A stretch of DNA of 64,000 nt, taken from Azorinus chamasolen (lineage: Eukaryota; Mollusca; Bivalvia; Cardiida; Solecurtidae). This document shows, one piece after another, positions 1-10,649 of this stretch (within the stretch, counting starts at the first letter, position 1; each line of letters opens with the position of its first letter). The translations under genes and the position numbers were made by a program. The DNA lies in contig OY755240.1 of assembly GCA_963576725.1 (NCBI GenBank), positions 15,974,440-16,038,439 on the forward strand, written 5' to 3'. A model generated the notes under the pieces. It ran no database searches, had not been told where the DNA came from, and saw nothing but the letters and a program-made list of their open reading frames with translations.

Positions 1-28
1 AGACCAGATCAGTAGCCCCAGTGAAAGA

Positions 29-322
29 TTATCCCTTTTCATCATACAAACGCCTTATAACACCTATGCAAACATGGTAGACCCAGATCGACAGCTCCTA
101 TAGGATCTGTCTGATCAGGGTCTGCTCTGTTTGCTTATGGAATAATATACATATAGATCTGCTTCTGAAGTTTCTGTCACAGCCAAACATTTCATGGTTA
201 CTGTTAAATTATAGAAATGATAAAAATTCAGTTCATGAATATTCATATACAAACAGAGGGGATGTCTGGGTCTACTCTGTTTGCAAAGACATAACAAGGT
301 GGGGTGTGGAGTAAGGTGTTAA
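29..322 (+). mobile_element. PalA2 copy, rearranged
   Basis: Bounded by TTAT-CCCTTTT and a GTTAA end. The main hairpin core is at about 71-154 with decayed arms; a second lone arm (TGGGTCTACTCTGTTTGC) sits near 267-284, so it looks like two copies merged. Confidence 0.7.
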
Positions 323-725
323 AGAAAAGAAAAATAAAAGAATCGTTTGTACAACATGTCGAGTCAGATGACACTTTCAGCCATTTAATTAGTCCAGTAC
401 ATTGTACATGTATTTCTGATCGTAAGAAAGTGTGTTTTTTTTCCAAAAGAATAACTCGAACTTTGCATAGTGCATCTATTATATGGCTGTAAGTTTGAAT
501 TGACAGCAGGGGGTGTGAAGAACTCAATGGTATTTGTTAATGATGATTATTTTCATAGAAATCATTTTAATTAAAAAGAGAAATTAAACACGCCTCCTTG
601 ATTTAAGCATAAAGCCGACCAACTATTTTGAGACACATTCAAGTGCATGCATTTCTTCAATGAAAGACCTGATTTTCTTTTTTTTTTAAAAATATGACAA
701 ATGGTCCTTTTACCTTTTCCTCATT

Positions 726-962
726 TTAACCCTTTTTGTGTTGAATATTCATTTAAGAAATATATGGATATGTATTAGCTGAATTTGTATAATGGCATAA
801 TTTACACATGAATTTTTGGTATCGGTACAAATTGTAGAGTCTCGATCTGTTATAATTTCATATGCAAACAGAGCAGACCCTGTCCCAGGGAGCCATGATC
901 TGATCATGTATGATGTGGATCTACTCTGTTTTTGAAAAAGTGTTATATATGAGGGAAAGTGA
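726..962 (-). mobile_element. PalA2 copy, degenerate
   Basis: TTAACCC start and a GAGGGAAAG end. The hairpin at about 860-935 has lost most arm pairing. Confidence 0.6.
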
Positions 963-1017
963 TTCCTGATCAGGGACTGCTTATTGTTTGCTAATAGAAT
1001 AATACAGGTCTAATTCA

Positions 1018-1219
1018 AGTAATAAAACCTCGAAACCGGACGTTAAATTTAGTATGAAGATCGATCTTAGAGACAGATGGCAGCTTAATGCAGGATGGAA
1101 GTAGGAGCTAGGAGCTTTCTGCATGACTTTCACACTGCATTAAGCAGCCACCTGCCTAAAAGTGTCTAAATTCTTCTCTACTATTAGTAGACTACCGGTT
1201 TAGAGGGGTTTTACTGTAT
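1018..1219. mobile_element. PalD element (pogo/Tigger-like MITE)
   Basis: Ends AATAAAACCTCG and GGGGTTTTACTG before TA, with inner arms TTAATGCAG and CTGCATTAAG around an AGGAGCTTTCTGC core. Pogo-type ends and TA flank are typical of non-autonomous Tc1/mariner relatives. Confidence 0.75.
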
Positions 1220-1381
1220 TGTTGCCATGGATGGCACGTACAATAGAACTGAATGAGATTCACTGAAGTAGGTACTAAGATGCTGCTATACAGATAAAAT
1301 AGATATTAAGTTAATGAATGACATACCTGTGAAACTGAAACAAGATCAGATGCTCGCGTAATTGAACTATTGTGGAGGCTA

Positions 1382-1748
1382 TTAACCCTGTACTCCATAA
1401 ATACGCCTTTCTACGCCTTTGCAAACAGAGTAGACCCAGATTAGACGGCTCCTACAGGAGCCATCTGATCAGGGTCTGTTCCGTTTGCTTATGATATGAT
1501 GATAAGTATGATTCTACTGTTTTTGCCAGGGCCAGCAATGCTTTTGTTCATAATAATTATGCCATTAAAAGAATTAAACTAATTTATATTCATGATGTCA
1601 TTATTTCTTACATGAAATATCATGGGGTAACATGGGGTACAGACTCTACAGTTTCTACCATCTAAAAAAAAACTTGTTCAAATATGCCATTCACCATAAT
1701 AAATTTCATCAAGTCATTATCTCCTTGCATGAATATTTATTAAGTTAA
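1382..1748 (+). mobile_element. PalA2 copy with duplicated right end
   Basis: Begins TTAACCCTGTACTCC; near-perfect hairpin at about 1420-1490. The element ends at 1630 (CATGGGGTAA) and a second copy of the right third follows to about 1748. Confidence 0.8.
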
Positions 1749-2319
1749 AGTTTTAAACTTGCTTAAATTTGATTTTGTTAGCAGAACCTCTAGGTGTAAA
1801 TTTGGTTGTGGAAGTTAGGCATGTAACATGTATGGTGAATTTTTTGAATGCGTGTTTCTCACAGATGCACCTAGAACTCTGTAGGAAGTGCCATTTACCA
1901 TTAAAACTTGAGAGTACACAAATTCCAGATTCTGATGTTTAGCCAGTAAACGGGTGAACCCACATCGGCACACCCAGCTGATAGTACATGTACCTTTATC
2001 CATGTCTAATTAGCATAAGTATAGAATAATGGCACACGTTTGAAATTTATTACTGTCAGAATAAAACTAGGGATGTTTTGGTAATAAAACGCTTTCGCTA
2101 CATGTTGACTTTAACATACAGGGATTTAAAACAGTTTGAAGGTTTAAGTTTGAGATGTTACAGAACTGCCTGGCCTGGAGATGCATGGTTCATTGGAAGG
2201 GTTGTAGGGGTATTGGGTACTGGGAACAATTAATAGCTGTTGAAAATAGCAGCTTTGAAGTTACTGCTATCTTGAACTTTTCAACGCTGATTTTTAAAAT
2301 CATTGTTGAACCCTTTCCC

Positions 2320-2558
2320 TTAACCCTTTCCTTCATATAAACGTGTTTTCACGCATTTGCAAACAGAGTAGACCCAGATCAGATGGCTCCTATAGGAGCC
2401 ATCTGATCAGGGTCTGCTCTGTTTGCTTTTGACATGATATAGATCTAATTCTACAGAGCAAAACATTCCCTTGATAAAGTTACATTATAAAACTTCAGCT
2501 AATAAATATTCATGAAGCCATTATTTCTTGCATGAATCTTGAACAGGGATAGAGTTAA
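2320..2558 (+). mobile_element. PalA copy next to exon
   Basis: TTAA-CCCTTTCC start and TTAA end. The perfect apex GGCTCCTATAGGAGCC sits in a hairpin of about 70 bp. It ends only 80 bp before the RRM1 exon, between the likely branch-point zone and upstream intron. Confidence 0.9.
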
Positions 2559-2638
2559 TGTATGAATGTTTCAATCTATAAATCAAATCAAAGACTTGAA
2601 TTATAGTTGTACATGGTTTTCTATTTTTCTACTTTCAG

Positions 2639-2723
2639 GGGTTTTGGATTCGTGACGTACAAGGATCCTAACAGTGTAGACACATGTTTAGAAAATGGAC
2701 CGCACATATTAGATGCAAAACAG
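2639..2723 (+). CDS. msi: Musashi exon: second half of RRM1 with RNP1
   Basis: Internal exon of a Musashi-family RNA-binding protein, a regulator of translation and splicing that binds UAG-containing RNA. The first base completes a codon split by the upstream intron; 28 full codons follow, starting GFGFVTYKDP and ending HILDAKQ. GFGFVTY is the RNP1 motif on beta-strand 3 of an RRM, and the DP.SVD...LD pattern after it is that of Musashi RRM1. Splice sites are good: a pyrimidine-rich tract ending CTTTCAG before the exon and GTAAGA after it. The exon is 85 nt and ends on a codon boundary. Upstream RRM1 coding sequence lies outside the window. DAZAP1 and hnRNP A/B proteins have related RRMs but fit less well, especially when joined to the next two exons. 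Confidence 0.93.
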
Positions 2724-2755
2724 GTAAGAATTGGTAAACCCTCTAAGTCTTATCC

Positions 2756-3174
2756 GTAACACTTTCCTCATATAAATGCCTGTTCATGCATTTATAAACA
2801 GAGTAGACGCAGATCAGACGGCTCCTATAGGAGCCGTCCGTCTGATCAGGGTCTGCTCTGTTTGCTTATGACAGAGCTCCAGATAAGATGCTTAAATTAA
2901 AACACTTTCAAGAATAACTTCTTTATTTCTCCACTAAACCCTATATTGTGACCACTCTTTAGAATCGTCTCTGTGAGACGATTCTAATGAGTGGTCACAA
3001 GATAGGGTTTGGAGAAATGACGACTTTAGTATTAAATGCACAGTTATCTGTAATCTCTTGTCATGGCCAATATATCCTGTGTCCAAGACAGTGCTATTAT
3101 AAAAGTTATTTGTTAATATTCATGATGTCATTGTAACAGTTTCTTACTTGAATATTCATGGAGTCAAGTGTTAA
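2756..3174 (+). mobile_element. PalA2 copy split by PalC
   Basis: Starts 33 bp after the exon donor; hairpin core at about 2800-2865 has an extra CCGT in one arm. The right part resumes after the nested PalC and ends GTGTTAA. Confidence 0.8.
2873..3052 (+). mobile_element. PalC element, nested
   Basis: Opens AGAGCTCCAGATAAGATG; arms GACCACTCTTTAGAATCG and the complement meet at a CTCTGTGAGA apex. Interrupts PalA2 between TTTGCTTATGA and its GTCATGGCC segment. Confidence 0.85.
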
Positions 3175-3221
3175 GTATTCCAACACCCAATCTCTTCTTC
3201 TCCACCCCTGTGTAAAGCTGA

Positions 3222-3462
3222 ATAAACCTTTTACTCCATGAATATTCATGCAAGTAATAATGACATCATGACTATTAATGAGTTGGATTCTTATAATAGC
3301 ATTAACTATAAACACAGGCATTTTCGGCCATTTTCAGAAACTTCAGAATCATAGCTATATTATATCATAAGCAAACAGAGCGAACCCTGATCAGACGGCT
3401 CCTACAGGAGCCGTCTGATCTGGGTCTACTCTGTTTGCAAAGGTGTAGAACGGAATGTTTAA
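3222..3462 (-). mobile_element. PalA2 copy
   Basis: Left end has CATGAATATTCATG and a TGACATCATG box; hairpin with apex CCTACAGG at about 3368-3438; ends in TTTAA rather than GGGTTAA. Confidence 0.85.
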
Positions 3463-3911
3463 TTCAGTATAGCACCAATTATATTTGATAAGGGAAATTG
3501 TAGTCTGTTTCTTTTTAAAAATGTAGGCAATGTGTCAAATATTTTGGATCACTCTAAAGTCTAAGTCTGTGTTTGAAACTTGTCAGTATTTTGATAAAAA
3601 AATGAAAAGCGATTCTACATTGAGAATGGAAGCTTACAAAATACTTGCAGACAATGATTAACATACTTATTAGTCTGAAAATGTTCCGTGGAACAAAAAT
3701 GGCCTTAAAAACGAAAGTTGAGACCCGCATGAAAACAGTTAAGCCGGCAAGGATGGAGAGGAGTGTCGAGTTTCTTCATTGATTGTATGAGTGTATGACG
3801 TCTGTTGGTTGTTCCTTGCCACGTAGATAAATATTTTGAAGATTCCTCACTCTTTGCAAGTATTAGCTGTCTGCAAAATTTATAGTCTGCTCTAAATTCG
3901 TATTGTGGATC

Positions 3912-4110
3912 AGAGGTCCAGATAAAATGCATTAATTAAAACATTTTCAAGAATAACTCCTTTATTTCTCCACCAAACCCTATGTTGTGACCACTCTTTA
4001 GAATCGTCTCAAAGAGACGATTCTAAAGAGTGGTCACAACATAGGGTTTGGTGGAGAAATGACGATTTTAATATTTGAGTGCGCACATTAAATTTTATCC
4101 GTTGATCTGG
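3912..4110 (+). mobile_element. PalC element
   Basis: Complete copy: AGAGGTCCAGATAAAATG start, long perfect stem around AGAATCGTCTCAAAGAGACG, right end GCGCACATT followed by a decayed ATCTGG. Confidence 0.85.
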
Positions 4111-4138
4111 TGGATATAAAAAATCATGGACAGAATGT

Positions 4139-4208
4139 CAAATGCTCTGGATGCTAATGAGACTGCAAGTTATTCAGTATCTTATCTGGATCCAGACTGT
4201 TTGCAACA
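4139..4208. repeat. PalN hairpin, diverged
   Basis: Decayed palindrome ending ATCTGGATCCAGACTGTTTG. Old family; ends are not definable here. Confidence 0.5.
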
Positions 4209-4209
4209 G

Positions 4210-4470
4210 TTAACCCTTGCCCAGTTCAATATTCTTGTAAGAAATAATGACGTCATGTATATTTATTAGCCAGATTTTTATAATAGCATAAAATTATGTA
4301 TGTATGAATTTTTGGTATTGATAGAAACTGAAGAATCATATCTATTACAATTTCATTAGCAAACAGAGGAGACACTGATCAAACAACTCCTATAAGAACT
4401 CAGCTATATGATCTGGGTACTACTCTGTTTGCAAACATTTGAAAAGGCTTTTATATGACGGAAATCGTTA
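4210..4470 (-). mobile_element. PalA2 copy, diverged
   Basis: TTAACCC start, contains the CRE-like box TGACGTCA at about 4249, hairpin arms with several mismatches, decayed right end. Confidence 0.7.
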
Positions 4471-5289
4471 CAAAGAATTCACTACTTTCGTACAAAGACT
4501 TATTGTCACATGATATCACCAGTGTCTGTTTATATCTTCCCACATGAAAGTTACAGAAAAGTAAATAACCCTATATACTTGTATGCAAAACAAGTGAAGA
4601 CATTTTTATTACTATTGGATTTATCGAAAGTGGCTTCATGGTGACATGTGTCCACTGTTTGGTGTGCTTGACCGTCGTTGTTTGCACATATTTACCATAG
4701 AGGACCTACAAACATGTATTTGCATAAGAAAATTGTTTTCGCCCAATACAGCCAAGTTGTTCAGTGTTTATTACAGACTTTCAACCTTTGTTCTGCTGTA
4801 ATCAATATCGACTTATATTTGAACAGTTTGTACCCAAATACGGTATGTCCCATTTTAGTGGCACTAAGTTATACTGATTTCAAATTTGTATTTAGATTCA
4901 TATTGTTTTGGAATATTGAGATCACAAGATAAATGTAAGAAAATTAATTGTCAATTTTTAAAAAAAAAAATGAAACTTGTTTTATTATTTTGATCTGGTC
5001 AGGGTTTACACTTACAATATAAAGGGTTTATTAGCTTTGGATAGGGTTAATAGTGTGATATTTGCTGCCATAAATTATCCTATTGACATTGGTGTTGGGG
5101 ACCCCTGTTTCGCTGAGGCAGCCCATGTAATTGAATGTTGATCTGTATATGTAAGTCCTTTATACCTGTTATAGTGCACCCAAGGGTCAATGAATGCAAC
5201 CAACAATAGCTGCGGGAATTCATCCATTAAAAGTGTTGTATGTTCATCCTTTAGTATACAGTAAAGAATTCAATGTTTGCATTTACAAG

Positions 5290-5355
5290 TGGTTTAGATC
5301 CAAATAAGACGTCCAGCATCACTGTATCTCATTTTGATCCAAGCAGTTTGACACT
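5290..5355. repeat. PalN hairpin, diverged
   Basis: GGTTTAGATCCAAATAAGAC paired with ATCTCATTTTGATCC and TTTGACACT. Imperfect stem only. Confidence 0.45.
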
Positions 5356-6044
5356 GATATTATATTTTTGTGAAAAAAGTTAATATAGATTTGTTTATTG
5401 TGTTTTTAATTTGGACAAATTGAGTTGACAAAAGGCTGGCCAGCATGCTAAAGGTCAACAGAGACTCAGGAAGGAGGCTTAAGTCTTCTCAAACACATCA
5501 CTGTTTACTTATTTATACAGTATTCAAAAGTAAACAGTTACATCACAAAGAAAATGTTCGATTTTGTATTTATTAATATTTGCTGGCGATCAAAAGCTGT
5601 CATACCTGAATGGTAGGCGTCTCTAAGAATTGTTCCCTATTCACTCTGTGACTCCTGGGCTCCCTCTGTAAATACAGCACCCAGAGCCTCTATAGTGTCA
5701 TTCAGCTTCGCCCATTGAGTTTGTGAGGATCCTCTTTGAAACCCGACCCGTCGGTACCGGCTTTTATAGAAGAAACTTGTTTTGCGGGTTTTCATTAATT
5801 CAGCTACCATATAGATGTCAAATTGTGTCAGAGCGAGAATATAACCAGTCGTGTGCATCGTATTTTACACACCTGACCCGACACCTTGGACCTATAATCG
5901 CTGTCATTTGTTCATCTTTTGTGATAGATTTTGTACGGTGTTCTGTTTGCTTGCCTCTAATTGGGACTTCTAGAGTGTGTGTTATACTTGACAAACACGG
6001 ATAGTTAGAGAAGGTTTTCCATCTGTTTACTCACTGTGTGATCA

Positions 6045-6068
6045 GTGTGTTTGTGTGTGTGTGTGTGA
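6045..6068. repeat. GT microsatellite
   Basis: Run of GT dinucleotides, about 100 bp before the linker exon. Confidence 0.9.
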
Positions 6069-6170
6069 CATTTAACGAGATTTTCTCATTATTCCATCGT
6101 CCCTGATTATCCATTAGGATACTTTATTTTTCGAGACAAAATGGAGAACATGTATTATGTATATCCACAG

Positions 6171-6212
6171 GTCGACCCAAAGGTGGCCTTCCCACGAAAA
6201 GCTCAGCCAAAG
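6171..6212 (+). CDS. msi: Musashi exon: inter-RRM linker
   Basis: A 42-nt exon of 14 codons, VDPKVAFPRKAQPK, phase 0 at both ends. This is the signature end of RRM1 and linker of Musashi proteins (I/VDPKVAFPRRAQPK in animals) and continues directly from DAKQ of the preceding exon. The acceptor ATATCCACAG has a weak pyrimidine tract; the donor AAG-GTAAGC is strong. Because the length is a multiple of three and both phases are 0, skipping it would keep the frame but remove the linker. It lies between a 3.4 kb and a 46.7 kb intron. Identity is clear from the protein motif; alternative use is inference. Confidence 0.92.
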
Positions 6213-6272
6213 GTAAGCAGACTTACTTTTTCCACTTTACTTTTCAGCACAAAAACTACAGTAAAACTCATT

Positions 6273-6715
6273 TTAACCCTCTATAAGATGAATATTCATA
6301 CTGGAAAAGATGGTTATGAATATTAATTACAGTATTTGTTTATAATGGCATATGAATGCAGGACATTTTGGCTCTGGCAGAGTCTGTAAAATCAGGTCTA
6401 CATGTATATTATCCCTTTCCCTCATATAAACGTGTTTTCAAGCATCTGCAAACAGGGTAGACCCAGATCAGACGGCTCCTCTAGGAGCCGTCTGATCAGG
6501 GTCTGCTCTGTTTGCTTATGGAATTTGATAGCTATGTTTCTTTATTTTCTAAAATGGCTACAATATTCCACCTTCAGTATTTGATTATAATTATTTTTTC
6601 CATGAATATTCAGTAGGTATTGAAATTTGGACTAAATATAGAACAGGGAAAGGGTTATACCATAAGTAAGCAGAGAAAGTCCTTCTAATCTGGGTCTACT
6701 CTGTGTCTGTATGAT
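6273..6715 (-). mobile_element. PalA2 copy split by PalA1
   Basis: TTAACCC start with ATGAATATTCAT; continues after the insertion with CATAAGTAAGCAGAG and a decayed right arm. Confidence 0.75.
6409..6658 (+). mobile_element. PalA1 element with TTAT duplication
   Basis: Flanked on both sides by TTAT directly outside CCCTTTCC and GGAAAGGG. Host sequence reads TATATTAT-ACCATAAG, so TTAT is a genuine 4-bp target duplication. Apex CCTCTAGG. Confidence 0.93.
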
Positions 6716-6725
6716 GGGGGGGGGA

Positions 6726-7066
6726 TTAGCCCTTTCCCAGTTCAATATTCATATTAGTAATAATGGATGTTTGTCATCCGAAATCCTCCTGTGAATTATA
6801 CCCCATCATCCTTTTCATACATTAACTCTATCCCTTTCAAGATTCATGCACGAAATAATGGCATCATGAATATGAATGATTGTATAAGCTGAATTTTTAT
6901 TATGTAATCTTTCCAAGGGAAAATTTTCCCTTCAGACAATTAGATCTATATTATGTCAAAAGCAAACAGAGCAGACCCTGATCAAATGGCTCCTATAGGA
7001 GCCATTTGATCTGGGTCTACTCTGTTTGCAAATGCATGAAAAAGGATCTATGAAGGAAGGGGTTTA
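6726..7066 (-). mobile_element. PalA2 copy plus left-end fragment
   Basis: 6726-6800 is a lone left end; 6822-7066 is a full copy with a clean hairpin (arms ATGGCTCC/GGAGCCAT) and a side palindrome GGGAAAATTTTCCC at about 6919. Confidence 0.8.
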
Positions 7067-7146
7067 AGCAATCATCATAAATGAGGTCTAATGATTGGTC
7101 TCTTTGGCAGGGGGTAGTTTGAGGCTTGATAAACGTTTGATCCACA

Positions 7147-7352
7147 CTTTACCTGATAGAGATGCCTTTTTGATGGCTTTGGAAACAGAGTAGACCCAGA
7201 TCAGTCATCTGTATTGTTTTCACTGATGGAATAATGTAGATCTTGTCCTGCAGTTTCTGCCGTGCTCAAAACGTCCTGTGTTCTTTATGCAGTTATGAAA
7301 ATTCATCTTATTAATTCATGACATCATTATTCTTACATGAATATTTATTTAC
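7147..7352 (+). mobile_element. PalA2 copy, core mostly deleted
   Basis: Left arm GAGTAGACCCAGATCAG is present but the apex and right arm are reduced to a few bases; right half is intact through ATGAATATTTA. Confidence 0.7.
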
Positions 7353-7549
7353 CCATTCCCTGTAATGCCTCTGCAAAAATCACTTTTTGAAACCACTGTG
7401 ATAAATAGAGTATTTGCTCCATAGGAGCAAATGCTCTGTTTGTCACAGTGGTTTCAAAACTACACAATACTAATAGTAATTATGATCCTTTTCAGTAGAT
7501 TTATTCTAAGATGTTGGGTCTAAAAATAGCCAATGGGATAATGGGTTAA
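7349..7549 (+). mobile_element. PalB element
   Basis: CCCATTCC start inside the end of the preceding PalA2 and TTAA at the right. Arms AAACCACTGTGA...ATTTGCTCC with apex CCATAGG. Confidence 0.85.
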
Positions 7550-7584
7550 AAAGGATGTGATTTCTCCTTCAAGCTGGTGGTCAC

Positions 7585-7833
7585 TCAACCCTTTGAACTC
7601 CATGCATATTTATGTAAGAAATTGTGACATCATGAATATTAATTAGTTTTACAGATGCATATGAAAATGGGAATTCTTGGCCCTTATAAAGATTATAGAA
7701 TCAGATCTATATCATTGCATTGGCAAAAAGAGCAGACAAACCCTGCTTAAACAGCTCCTATAGGAACCGTCTGATCTGGGTCTACTCTGTTGGTAAATTG
7801 GTAAAAAGGTGTTTATATCAAGGAAAGGGTAAA
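7585..7833 (-). mobile_element. PalA2 copy
   Basis: CCCTTTGAACTCC start, core with insertions in the left arm (CAGACAAACCCTG), GGAAAGGG end. Confidence 0.8.
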
Positions 7834-8171
7834 ATCTGTAAAGTTTTGCAAAGATAGACATGTAACAAGCTGTCATATTTGAATTACATGATAAATTAAT
7901 ATTTTCTCATGACACTCAAACACTTATCCGACCAAAATACAAACTAATGATTAACCTTGGACACAATTTGGATCAGTATTTGGAGTTGAATAAATCAGTA
8001 TCTCATTAGAATCCAAACCACACTCGATTCATTATTTTTGAAAAGAATGAGAAGAAAATAATTATGCAAAGATGAAATTTTTTTGGGGGGATTATTTTGA
8101 TGAAGAAGAGTTACACAACCCCACCCACTCATAATAACTCTTTGCCTGCCAGCAGAGAATTTATTACAGCC

Positions 8172-8407
8172 TGAACCCATTCACTCATTTGACGCCTCTG
8201 TAAAAGTCTTTTTTTTTTAAACCATTGAGATAAATAGAGCATTAAAAATTTTGCTCCATAGGAGCAAATGCTCTAGTTATCACAGTGGATTCAAAACTAC
8301 ACAATTCAAACATTTACCTTTTTGCTACTAAATGCTCCTTTTGGGTAGATTTATTGAAAGAGGTTAGATCTGAAAATAACGTTAGATATATGTGAGGGAA
8401 TGGGTTA
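8172..8407 (+). mobile_element. PalB element
   Basis: CCCATTCACTC start and GGGTTAA end. The left arm carries an extra AAAAATTTT before the apex, so the stem bulges. Confidence 0.85.
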
Positions 8408-8410
8408 ATG

Positions 8411-8479
8411 AAGACAGTTTTGATCCAGATGAGATGCTGAGTAACTAGGCATTTCATCAGGATCCAAACTGTTTGACAC
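8411..8479. repeat. PalN hairpin
   Basis: Best-preserved type with arms CAGTTTTGATCCAGATGAG and ATTTCATCAGGATCCAAACTG, then GACACC. Follows the PalB end within 4 bp. Confidence 0.7.
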
Positions 8480-8615
8480 CCTGACAGCATAGTAAAAGAC
8501 AAATAAGAAACACTAACTTACAGAATTGCAGCAGACGACAAATAGTTGCATACGGAGAGTTATCACAGATCAGCACTAATCTCTTCTATACTCCACTGCA
8601 AGGTAAATCCCAAAG

Positions 8616-8642
8616 GGAGCTTTCTGCATTTCTTTTGTCCTG
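8616..8642. mobile_element. PalD fragment
   Basis: Only GGGAGCTTTCTGCATTTC and TTTGTCCTG, part of one arm. Confidence 0.5.
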
Positions 8643-8908
8643 TGTAACCCTCCTAAGATACTCCATTCAAAACTTCTTTCAAACACTGTAGACCCAGATC
8701 AGATAGCTCCTGTAGGAAACATCTGTTCAGGGTAACACAGGGTCTTCTCGGTTTGCCTATAGATGGAATTACATAGATCGGATTCTACAGATTTTGCCTC
8801 GGCAAAAACTTCCTGTGTTCACATACAATTATAAATAATTCATCAAATGGTATTTAATATTCATGTCATTATTTCCTACATGAATATATTGGTAAGGTAG
8901 GGGATTAA
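8643..8908 (+). mobile_element. PalA2 copy, diverged
   Basis: Decayed left end, hairpin at about 8680-8755 with an insertion in the right arm, ends GGGATTAA and shares that TTAA with the next element. Confidence 0.7.
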
Positions 8909-9173
8909 CCCTTTACTTCATATGTATACATTTTAATGCCTTTGCAAATAGAATAGACACAGATCAGTGATAGATCCTATAAGAGCTGTCTGATCTGGGT
9001 CTGCTCTGTTTGCTTATGAAATAATAAGAATCTGATGTTACAGCTTCTGCCCTGACTAGAACTTTATCTATATAAGTTTATGTGTTCATAATTATGTCAG
9101 TATAAGAAATAAGCTAATTAATTATCATGATGTCATTATATCTTACATGAATATTCATGGAGCAAAACATTAA
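8905..9173 (+). mobile_element. PalA2 copy
   Basis: TTAACCCTTTAC start sharing TTAA with the preceding copy. Mismatched arms; right end CATGAATATTCATGGAG then a decayed TTAA. Confidence 0.8.
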
Positions 9174-9191
9174 TTAAAGACCAGCATTCAT

Positions 9192-9382
9192 CAGAGCTAC
9201 AGATGAAGGTGTGTACCCGAATACTAAAATAATCATTTCTCCACCAAACCCATTACTGTGACCACTCTTTAGAATAGTCTCTTCGAGACGATTCTAAAGA
9301 GTGGTCACAGTATAGGGCTTGATGGAGAAATAAAGAAGTTATTCTTGAAAATGTTTGAATTTACACATGTTATCTGGACCTT
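9192..9382 (-). mobile_element. PalC element
   Basis: Complete, reverse orientation. Apex GTCTCTTCGAGACG, terminal part GTTATCTGGACCT on the right. Confidence 0.85.
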
Positions 9383-9752
9383 TGATGATACTAATTTGAA
9401 TGTCCTGTTCAGAGTGTGTGTGTTTTTTTTTCCGCATAAGTAGCTTGACACCTTGTTGAGCAAAAAAACTGAAGAGAAATGTCCATCAATTAAAATGGGA
9501 CAGATGTGGAAATCATAAATAGACTATTGTTCAGGTTTATGAAGCAGTTAAACGTGAAATTTAAACAAAGGTAATGAATAACCATTATGACCAAATGACA
9601 TGAAAATTTAAACAATAGTTATTGATATATGTCACAGCTAAATGACCGTGATGCAACATATTGCAGGACTATAAAAAGATTTGACAGAAATTGACATCGG
9701 ATATTTTAATTGTTCTTAATAATATGAGGGAAGTTGTGCAATAATCTATACA

Positions 9753-9820
9753 AGTAGTTTGGATCCAGATAAGGTATGGGGTAAATCTGTTGTGGCATCA
9801 GGCTCCAAACTGTTTTACAC
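9753..9820. repeat. PalN hairpin
   Basis: GTTTGGATCCAGATAAGG paired with GGCATCAGGCTCCAAAC and TTTACAC; central loop decayed. Confidence 0.6.
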
Positions 9821-9844
9821 ATTTACATGATGTCTGAAGTATAT

Positions 9845-10036
9845 GAGAGGTCCGGATAAGATGTGTACATTTAAACATTTTCCATAATAGCTTCTTTATT
9901 TCTCCACCAAACCCTATACTGTGACCACTCTTTAGAATCGTCTCTTCGAGACGATTCTAAAGAGTGGTCACAGTATAGGGTTCGGTAGAGAAATTATGAT
10001 TTTAGTATTTGGGTATGCACCTTTTTCTGTAGCTCT
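9845..10036 (+). mobile_element. PalC element
   Basis: Near-perfect stem of more than 40 bp per arm around TCTTCGAGA; ends AGAGGTCCGGATAAG and TGTAGCTCT. Confidence 0.9.
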
Positions 10037-10071
10037 TGCTTTATGACAATTTCTTGTAGGCAAAACAAGCG

Positions 10072-10185
10072 CACTGGCATTTGCAATCGATGTAGACCCA
10101 GACCAGAGTCTGCATTGTTTGTCATTCAAAACCCTATGGCGTATTAATGGAGTAATTATTAATGATACAGAAAGGGTGAAATAGG
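10072..10185 (+). mobile_element. PalF fragment
   Basis: GTAGACCCAGACCAGAGTCTG then TTGTTTGTCATTCAAAA; one arm lost at the apex and the right part shortened. Confidence 0.6.
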
Positions 10186-10196
10186 TTTAACCTTTA

Positions 10197-10649
10197 CTCT
10201 ATGAATATTCATGTAAGAAATGATGACATCATGAATATTAATTAGATTATTTTTTTAAAATGGCACATTTACACCTCCAATTTTTGCCATAGCAGAAACT
10301 GCAGAATCTGATCTTTAATATCGCATAAGCAAACAAAGTAAGACCTAGGTCAAAGCAAATAAAGCAAGACCTAGGTCAAAGCAAACAAAGTAAGACCTAG
10401 GTCAAAGCAAACAAAGTAAGACCTAGGTCAAAGCAAACAAAAGCAAGACCCAGGTCAAAGCAAACAAAGCAAGACCTAGGTCAAAGCAAGACCCAGGTCA
10501 AAGCAAACAAAGCAAGACCTAGGTCAAAGCAAACAAAGGAAGACATAGGTCAAAGCAAACAAAGCAAGACCTAGGTCAAAGCAGACCCAGATCAGACGGC
10601 TCCTTTGTTTGCAAAGACATAAAAAGGTATTTATAGAGGAAAGGGTTAA
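10197..10649 (-). mobile_element. PalA2 copy expanded by an internal array
   Basis: TTAACC and GGGTTAA ends are intact, but the left hairpin arm has been replaced by a 26-bp tandem array. The right arm is almost gone: CGGCTCC runs straight into TTTGTTTGC. Confidence 0.85.
10324..10586 (+). repeat. 26-bp tandem array made from a PalA arm
   Basis: About nine 26-bp units reading AGCAAACAAAGCAAGACCTA then GGTCAA, one shortened to 17 bp. The unit matches the PalA arm GCAAACAGAGCAGACCC(T/A)G-ATCA, and the last unit grades into an ordinary arm (GCAGACCCAGATCAGACGG). Confidence 0.92.

Larger units (their letters stand above)
1..2638 (+). other. Musashi intron, 3' part
   Basis: Intron upstream of the first visible exon. 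It ends with a T-rich tract and CAG. It holds PalA and PalD copies; 323-725 and 1749-2319 look unique and show no recognisable gene. Confidence 0.8.
2724..6170 (+). other. Musashi intron, 3.4 kb
   Basis: GT-AG intron between the RRM1 and linker exons. Its first 1.8 kb is mostly PalA, PalC and PalN copies. The stretch 4471-6170 is largely unique; its short open frames on both strands (for example around 5637-6004) match nothing I recognise. Confidence 0.85.

Noticed and set aside
5637..6004. Overlapping frames on both strands near the linker exon
   Set aside because: No recognisable protein, and neither adjoins a good splice site in a Musashi-compatible frame.
10324..10586. CRISPR-like regularly spaced repeat
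   Set aside because: Units are directly adjacent without spacers, the genome is eukaryotic, and the unit derives from a MITE arm.
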